Shown here piece after piece: positions 62,417 to 64,000 of a stretch of 64,000 nucleotides of DNA. The position numbers and the translations under genes were made by a program. The DNA is from Aricia agestis (Eukaryota; Arthropoda; Insecta; Lepidoptera; Lycaenidae). The notes under the pieces are model-generated. The model saw only the letters and a program-made list of their open reading frames with translations. It made no database searches and was not told the DNA's origin. The stretch covers positions 2,626,501-2,690,500 of the forward strand of contig NC_056417.1 of NCBI RefSeq assembly GCF_905147365.1, given 5' to 3'. The number at the start of each line of letters is the position of its first letter. Position 1 is the stretch's first letter.

Positions 62417-62814
62417 TAAATTGACAACCCTAGTGCAACTGCGCTGCGGTGTTGCATATATCCACTTCCAGTGTCAACCAATCGCAGCCCTCAATACTCA
62501 GGTGGGCGATCTGATTCACGTTTGTGGGCATCAAGGACTCTGCTGAGAGAAATGGAACCAACACCACAGCGTATTTGGACAACGCCAAAATTGCCAACAT
62601 ATTAGGTCTGTTGACAAGTGGCAACACAATTTTATGAACTGCGTTATTAATTCAGTAATTCCGCTGCAAACTGTGTCGCAAAGTCATCGTTTCAAAGCCA
62701 TTAGAAAGGGATATTGAAAGAAGATTTTAAATATTTCTTAAAAATTGGACATTGGAGTAAGAAATGGAGTAAAGTTGATTGTTAAGGTAAAGTTTGCTCC
62801 TGTCGATACTAATA

Positions 62815-63144
62815 TTATAAAGCGGAAGAGTTTGTTTGTTTGAACGCGCTAGTCTCAGGAACTACTGGTCTGATTTGAAATTCTTTCACTATTAGATAGC
62901 CCATTTATCGAAGAAGGCTATATTTTATCACGCTAAGACTAATAGGTGCGAAGAAATAGAGGAAAATGTGGAAAAGACGGGGGGAAATTATTTGAAAGGC
63001 TTATCTCACGAACTACTGGAGCAATTTTTCTGTTATTTAAGAAGTATAAGACCATGTGAAGGATCATAGGTTATATTTTGTAGACTAAAAATTTGTCTGT
63101 GAAATATCTAATTTACGCGGGCGAAGCCGCGCGTAACGTCCAGT
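62815..63144 (+). repeat. Helitron-like repeat (GAAGAGTTTGTTTG family), copy 2
   Basis: GATACTAATATTATAAAGCG to GCGAAGCCGCGCGTAACGTC. Collinear with 311-617. Confidence 0.7.
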
Positions 63145-63583
63145 ATGTTATAAAAGTGCTAAAGTAACAAATGAATATCTACGTACTAGTACAAAGACAA
63201 AATATTAGAATACGAGATGATGACAGAAGTGTTGACGAGCATTTAATAATGGATGTTGGCGAAAAATAATTACTGTGAGCTGCAAATGGCGTGTTGGAAT
63301 ACATTAAGTATCGGAGCAGAACTATGTAACATAATGTTACATAATGTTGGCGTAATAAGCTTTTTGTTGCGAAATAAATGTGAGAATGATACGATCGTGA
63401 ATTGATTGTTTTGCGACTTATTCGTTGTTTGACTGTTTGAACGGTTTAAACTTTAAACAGACCATTACTTGGTTATTAAATCTGGAATCACGAAAAAAAA
63501 GAGATCGTCTCTTTTTTTTTCAAAGCTGATCATTAAAAAAATTGGCGAAGACAATAAATACTGTTTATGAATGATGCCTTTTA

Positions 63584-63776
63584 GGGTGAAGCGTAATTTT
63601 GTGAGTCGTGAGTCGCAGAATTTCTGCCGCGTAAATATCTTTTCATACAAATCATGATTCACAAAATCACGCTCGTGTGAATCAAACAGGACTTTTGTAT
63701 GAAACTGAATGCAGCAGAATTTCTGCCAGCCGAAATTCTACAACTCACAAATTATTATGCTCGTTAGCTTCACCCT
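63584..63776. mobile_element. MITE with AGGGTGAAGC ends
   Basis: Left AGGGTGAAGCGTAATTTTGT, inverted right GAGGGTGAAGCTAACGAGCA. GCAGAATTTCTGCC occurs in both halves. About 193 bp. Confidence 0.72.
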
Positions 63777-63828
63777 CAGTCCGTGATAACAATCTTATAT
63801 CTTTAAACGAGCAATTCTTGTATATATA

Positions 63829-64000
63829 TACTAGATGTTCCGCGCGGCTTCGCCCGCGTAATTTAGGAATGTCGCGGAAACTGTACATTTTTCCGTAAAA
63901 AAAGAAACCTATGTCCTTTCACGTGGTCTATTCTTCATGTGTGCCAAATAACATAAAAATTGCTCCAGTACGTTCAAATGTCATTTTATTCGTGTTTTAT
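63829..64000 (-). repeat. Helitron-like repeat, reversed, cut by the window end
   Basis: ACTAGATGTTCCGCGCGGCT, TCGCCCGCGTAATTTAGG, CACGTGGTCTATTCTTCATG, TAACATAAAAATTGCTCC: the inverse of the 3' half of 62815-63144. Confidence 0.65.

Noticed and set aside
62430..62627. 65-codon minus-strand ORF
   Set aside because: Protein-like composition, but the TGACAACCCTAGTGCAACTG edge looks like a repeat end and no family or splice support was seen.
1..64000. A novel multi-gene defence or biosynthetic system
   Set aside because: The three host genes are well-known singletons with unrelated functions, and everything else reads as transposon-derived. The most system-like object is the nested hAT with its inverted arms, reported above.

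Overview
The window reads as nuclear DNA from a moth or butterfly (Lepidoptera). The evidence is AT-rich sequence with GT-AG introns, three host genes with clear insect orthologues, and a very high load of lepidopteran-type repeats: Helitron-like elements carrying CTGT microsatellites, tRNA-derived SINEs, TTAA-flanked MITEs and many foldback elements. The species cannot be named from sequence alone.

Layout. (1) 1-8.6 kb: the 5' half of cry1, a Drosophila-type cryptochrome on the minus strand. Five exons are visible and the rest lies beyond the left edge. Its introns are packed with MITEs, some ending within 20-35 bp of splice sites. (2) 8.6-17.3 kb: intergenic DNA with decayed LINEs, SINE copies and hAT-like and TIR elements. 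(3) 17.3-22.75 kb: a full-length non-LTR retrotransposon on the minus strand with both ORFs open and an 11-bp target-site duplication. (4) 23.5-24.6 kb: mRpL12 (mitochondrial ribosomal protein L7/L12), plus strand, three exons, complete. (5) 25.4-48.3 kb: a complete BRAT1 orthologue on the minus strand, five exons, 940 codons, convergent with mRpL12. Its 12.4-kb intron 2 holds a 9.9-kb hAT-type element flanked by perfect 8-bp duplications. That element contains transposase pieces, Helitron-like insertions and a pair of 1.6-kb inverted arms. (6) 48.3-64 kb: intergenic or intronic DNA with a tandem array of 150-bp units, several MITEs and SINEs, and one possible first coding exon near 52.9 kb.

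The host genes are not a pathway. cry1 is a blue-light/clock flavoprotein, mRpL12 is part of the mitochondrial ribosome stalk, and BRAT1 is the HEAT-repeat chaperone of the Integrator endonuclease INTS11. The most unusual part is the repeat architecture, above all the nested hAT element with its long inverted repeat inside a transcribed intron. I found no CRISPR array, no rRNA, no true tRNA gene and no recognisable viral gene. Exon boundaries were read by eye from splice sites and reading frame; repeat family names are from recognition, not from a database search.
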